Source of the DNA: Rhododendron vialii
Taxonomy: Eukaryota > Streptophyta > Magnoliopsida > Ericales > Ericaceae
Length of the DNA: 64,000 nt
Assembly: GCF_030253575.1 (NCBI RefSeq)
Contig: NC_080569.1
Coordinates: forward strand, 26,982,501-27,046,500
Direction: 5' to 3'
Positions 60,655 through 64,000 of this stretch are shown in pieces. Positions within the stretch are counted from its first letter, which is position 1, and every line of letters begins with the position of its first letter. Below the pieces are notes generated by a model. It saw nothing but the letters and a program-made list of their open reading frames with translations, ran no database searches and was not told the DNA's origin. The translations under genes and the position numbers were made by a program.

Positions 60655-60809
60655 ACATGAATGTGCGGTAGTAAAAGCTCCTAGAATACCACGTGGCGGT
60701 TTTTCAAGAGCATTGAATAATCACCCCTTCCAAATTACGTGAATATGTGCTGGTAATAGCCCTAACACACCACGTGACGGTATTTCAGGAACACTCAATA
60801 ATCACCCCT
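60655..60809. repeat. Diverged direct repeat of about 75 bases
   Basis: Two copies (60655-60728 and 60737-60809) share a CCACGTG(G/A)CGGT core and end AATAATCACCCCT. The CACGTG cores resemble G-box sites, but no nearby promoter was identified. Confidence 0.7.
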
Positions 60810-60869
60810 CAAAATTTTCATCATGGGAACAGCTGAGAAGAATGATGCCAACAAATCCCACTTTAGTCG

Positions 60870-61442
60870 AAGAAAATGAAAGCAAAGAAAATACAGGAGC
60901 AATTTCTACCCAGGGGGAATAGGTCCTAGACCTATTCCCCCCTTCTGGCTCTATCCTTAATAGAAATGCAAAGGAGTCAAGCCGGGCTTTGTAGTGTTCC
61001 TCGGCTCGATTCATTTACTAAACAAAGCCTCTATGAACAAAACAAGCCAAACTCGGAGTGTTCGAGGCCATAACAGGCCGAGCCTCGAACAAGTAGCTTG
61101 GTTCATTTGCAGCCCAAGGAGCAAGGGCCATATGAAGCAAAAGGAAACAAAGAGACATAACAAATCACACTCCAACTCCAAATCATAACAAATATTCTCT
61201 AATGATTCAAGAAAGGATGTTAAATTTTACAGCTTTAGTGGAGTAATACATAACAACAGGAAATTTATGAGTAAGCAATTTGGCTAATGCTGCTGCTACA
61301 ATTACAACACTAAAAATGAGGCAGGTATTTGGTAGCTGAAAATTGTGAAATCTTACATTAACAACAGAAACTGCCTCTTATCGGGATTACTGAATAAGTT
61401 AATTTCAACATTATTTTGTTTTTGGAACTTAAAACTGCTCCG
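60870..61442. other. 3' flank of the Di19-like gene
   Basis: Downstream of the Di19 stop on the minus strand. It contains a hairpin (GGGGGAATAGGTC / GACCTATTCCCCC) near 60914-60942 that could be a short inverted repeat. The rest is AT-rich and probably includes the 3' UTR. Confidence 0.4.
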
Positions 61443-63284
61443 CTAGTCACCTAGTAGAGTTGAGACTAGAAGATCCTGGAGAAATACAGCTCTTCCAGAA
61501 GCCTGTCTCCTCCTTTTCTCCCGCTCTTCTTTGCTCAGTGACGGATCCAAACTGCAGAGAAAGAGAGAGAGAGGTTGAAAAAATACTTAACAGAGAAGGG
61601 TTACAGCTGCTCTGTGCAAATCATCAAAATAATGGTTTTGCATAAACTTGTTTTGTATCAGATGATTTTCAATAGGAGAGTGGCTAACAAGGTCCCTGAT
61701 GTACTTTCAAAGACATTCAATGAACATGAAGTTTCTTCAGAAAGATGGTATGTTTACCCAAGTAATGGCAGAAATACCGAATAAGTCTAAACTAAGATGA
61801 CCACAAATTAATCCATTAAAAAAGTGACATGTTTCCTAAACTCGTAGAAGAACTCTATTTGTCAGAACACCAGATCGGAGGATAGTACCTGAAATCTTAA
61901 AGATGCGGATCTCTCCTAAAAGTTTACAAATATCAAAATCTTTTATGAACTCGATCCTGACTACTTGCACCATACTCCAACCTTTATAGTCCAAATTTTA
62001 CCATCATGTGACCTTCCATCCTCTAAATGCAAATTAATTGATAACAAGCCATTTTTCCTTTTCGGGATCATTTTTAAAGTTTTTGGGACTAGTTTTCAGT
62101 CGTTACTTAACATTTTATTAGACCTCAGGTTGGGGAGGTCTTGGTTTCAGTGGGCCTGTTTAAATTTGTTTTCCCATTCTCATTTATCTTTCCCAGCATG
62201 TTTGGATGTTTGCATCAGCACATGTGAGACACAGTTGACGTGAGGGAGAATGCTTTTTCTTTTCCAGTAAAACCAAACAGAACTCAAAACAGGAATCTCA
62301 TGTGGCAACACAGGCAAAGGAAACTGAAATCTAGGATCTTTAACTATTCAATAGCTTAGGTTGATGTGCATTTTTGGGCCATTCTCCAACGGCTTAAGCT
62401 TTTGGAACAATTGGCAATAGAGCAAAGGACCCTATGTGTAGCGCATGGGTGTGGTGAAAACAACTTGTAGATGTAAACAGGTTGAAGAGTACCTAGGGTG
62501 CTTAAAAACGAATAAGACTGTTCTATGATAAAAAGAAAATTGATCCGCTACCTTGCTTTCCATATAGGTGAGGAGTTCACACGCTTAGTAGAACCGTCCT
62601 CAGCACACGATAGCACGGATTTTGAAATATCTTCCGATTCAGATGCAGGGAAATTCAAAATAAGAGAAGAAAGGAATGGATCAGTGGCGGCATTAGTTGA
62701 ATTTGCATTGCTTGACCGGTATCCACTGCCTCCCAGAAGCACCTGCAGATGGGCCTCACGAAGATCCCTTCCAAGGAGGGAGAGTGCCTGACTGTTGGGA
62801 ATCGCAACTCTACGTAATCTGCGACGTCTCTGCAAGTAGTATTCCATCAAAGAAAATCTAGGAGCTGAACATAGATCTAAAGCTAACTGCTATTTTATAT
62901 AGACACAAATATAGGAGTTTGGTGCAAGCATATGTCCAAGTGTCTGATTCATATTATTTTAATCTCAAGGACACGGGAACATGGCTAAATATTTATTATA
63001 TTATGTGTACTTCTTGATTGTGCAGGGAAAATTTGTGTTCACAAGGTGCTAAAGAGCATGTCGGACACATCTTATAGCATCATGACGGTGGAATATCCGA
63101 TGCCAGTATTCTAAAAAAACCTGAGAAGTCTTGTAATGCTATGTTTTTAGCACTCTTTAACCCAGAATGAGGAAAGAATAAACAGAAATAACATTTCAAA
63201 GGATATCTTGAATAAATTCCCATGTTGCAGAGTGATATGACTTAGCATGTCCCTTGGAACTCTTACAGAGCAAACGGGGCAAAC
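61443..63284 (-). CDS. Di19-type zinc-finger protein, 3' part
   Basis: Three exons on the minus strand: 63284-63207, 62835-62552 and 61551-61443, ending TAG. The first has a C2H2-like finger (CPVCSVRVPRDMLSHITLQH). The second is the conserved middle (RRRRLRRVAIPNSQALSLLG, then REAHLQVLLGG and TDPFLSSLILNFPA). The third is the Di19 C-terminus (KEEREKRRRQASGRAVFLQD). Di19 proteins are nuclear, drought- and salt-linked factors, some of them phosphorylated by calcium-dependent kinases. The usual length is about 220 residues, and about 156 are visible. The N-terminal exons must lie to the right of the window. The intron between the first two exons (63206-62836) begins ATATCCTTT and ends TACTAC, which fits a U12-type AT-AC intron and joins FK to LQRRRRLRR in frame. 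The next intron (62551-61552) is GT-AG. Confidence 0.92.
62836..63206 (-). other. Putative U12-type AT-AC intron
   Basis: The 5' end ATATCCTTT fits the U12 donor consensus. TTCTTTGAT, one change from the U12 branch consensus TTCCTTRAY, ends about 10 bases before the AC at the 3' end. No GT donor lies at the exon end, and joining here keeps the Di19 reading frame. Confidence 0.8.
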
Positions 63285-64000
63285 CTGAAAGGAAAGATGA
63301 ATGCAGTGTGAGATTCCTGTACAAGTTTGGTTTGACAAATAAACTAAATTAAATACTAAAGGCAAGCATTTTAAACAAATACACCCTATGATCAATCAAG
63401 ACATTCACTTCTCTCTCATTTTCTCTCCTTTTGTTTCAACTTTTCCCTATCGGATGAAACGCTTTCAATTCCATTTCAACCCTTTTGAACTAGTGCAACT
63501 GTATTGAAATGCTTTCGATTCCATTTCACCTTCTCCTTTGTTTCAATTTTGTACTCCTATTAGGTAACAAACAAATTGAAACAAAGGCTTCCAACCTGAT
63601 TAAGTCATCCTTTAAGAACATTGTACAAACGTGACCATCTTAGAAAAGACCACTATACAATGTAATAGAAGTTTGCCTTGGAGAAGTTAGAGACAAAGTG
63701 CCAAGACAATTTCAATCATATGCCCGTGCTTACCTCTTTATTTAGGAGAAGAAGTGATCACAAGCAACAAAAAGATGAATAAATACTCGGCAAGCCAAGA
63801 GGGAAGAAACAGGTAAGCATGAAGAATTGTTTGCCTTCAAGGATGTTGGACCAAATGCATTCCATTACCAAGAGATGCAGAGAAAATTTTACCATCAGCG
63901 TGTTCAAGAGGGGGTGGGGAACTGAGGGACGTTTGTCAGGCGATCAAGCTGAGAGATGTTGGATGACTTATGAAGTGATCACAACAAAGAAGATATGCAC
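63285..64000 (-). other. Upstream intron of the Di19-like gene
   Basis: Begins (in plus coordinates) right after the acceptor CAG at 63285-63287. No further Di19 exon was found up to the window edge, so the first finger and the start codon lie beyond it. Confidence 0.65.

Noticed and set aside
61552..61784. Plus-strand open frames near 61.6 kb
   Set aside because: They lie in the last Di19 intron and have no motif.

Overview
The window looks like nuclear DNA of a dicot-like flowering plant. Genes are split by long AT-rich introns with plant GT-AG sites. Intergenic DNA is full of small non-autonomous elements (TRIM retroelements with initiator-Met primer sites, Stowaway, Tourist and hAT-type MITEs, long foldback elements), and a Ty3 retrotransposon lies at the left edge. 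I saw no rRNA gene, complete tRNA gene or CRISPR array. The species cannot be fixed from the sequence alone.

Layout. 1-2.5 kb: broken end of a Ty3-type retrotransposon on the minus strand. 5.18-19.12 kb (+): a complete nine-exon gene for a malectin-like/LRR receptor-like protein of the RLP4 type (623 residues), whose introns carry two copies of one TRIM family and other insertions. 19.7-24.5 kb: repeats, including a possible 3.3-kb Harbinger-like element with one orphan exon. 24.70-31.43 kb (-): a ten-exon cucumisin-type subtilase that is clearly a pseudogene (10-bp deletion, nonsense codon, single-base frameshifts, two GT-to-GC donor changes), with an oddly GC-rich last exon. 33.26-34.04 kb (-): the 3' remnant of an F-box/LRR/FBD gene. 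34.5-38.2 kb: a dense cluster of TRIM, foldback and Tourist elements. 39.61-50.16 kb (+): a complete seven-exon MACPF gene of the NSL1 type (607 residues), with an hAT element, a TRIM and two tandem duplications in its introns. 50.2-61.4 kb: mostly MITEs and repeats plus two weak orphan exons. 61.44 kb to beyond the right edge (-): the 3' half of a Di19-type zinc-finger gene, with an intron whose ends fit the rare U12-type AT-AC class.

The genes do not form an operon-like unit. RLP4 acts at the cell surface or wall, NSL1 restrains salicylate-linked cell death and Di19 proteins are stress-linked nuclear zinc-finger factors. RLP4 and NSL1 are, from memory, also near neighbours in Arabidopsis (At1g28340 and At1g28380), which suggests an old conserved block later filled with a decayed subtilase, an F-box remnant and transposons. 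I found no convincing new multi-gene system. The best leads are the AT-AC intron, the conserved gene pair, the lesion pattern of the subtilase and the foldback families.
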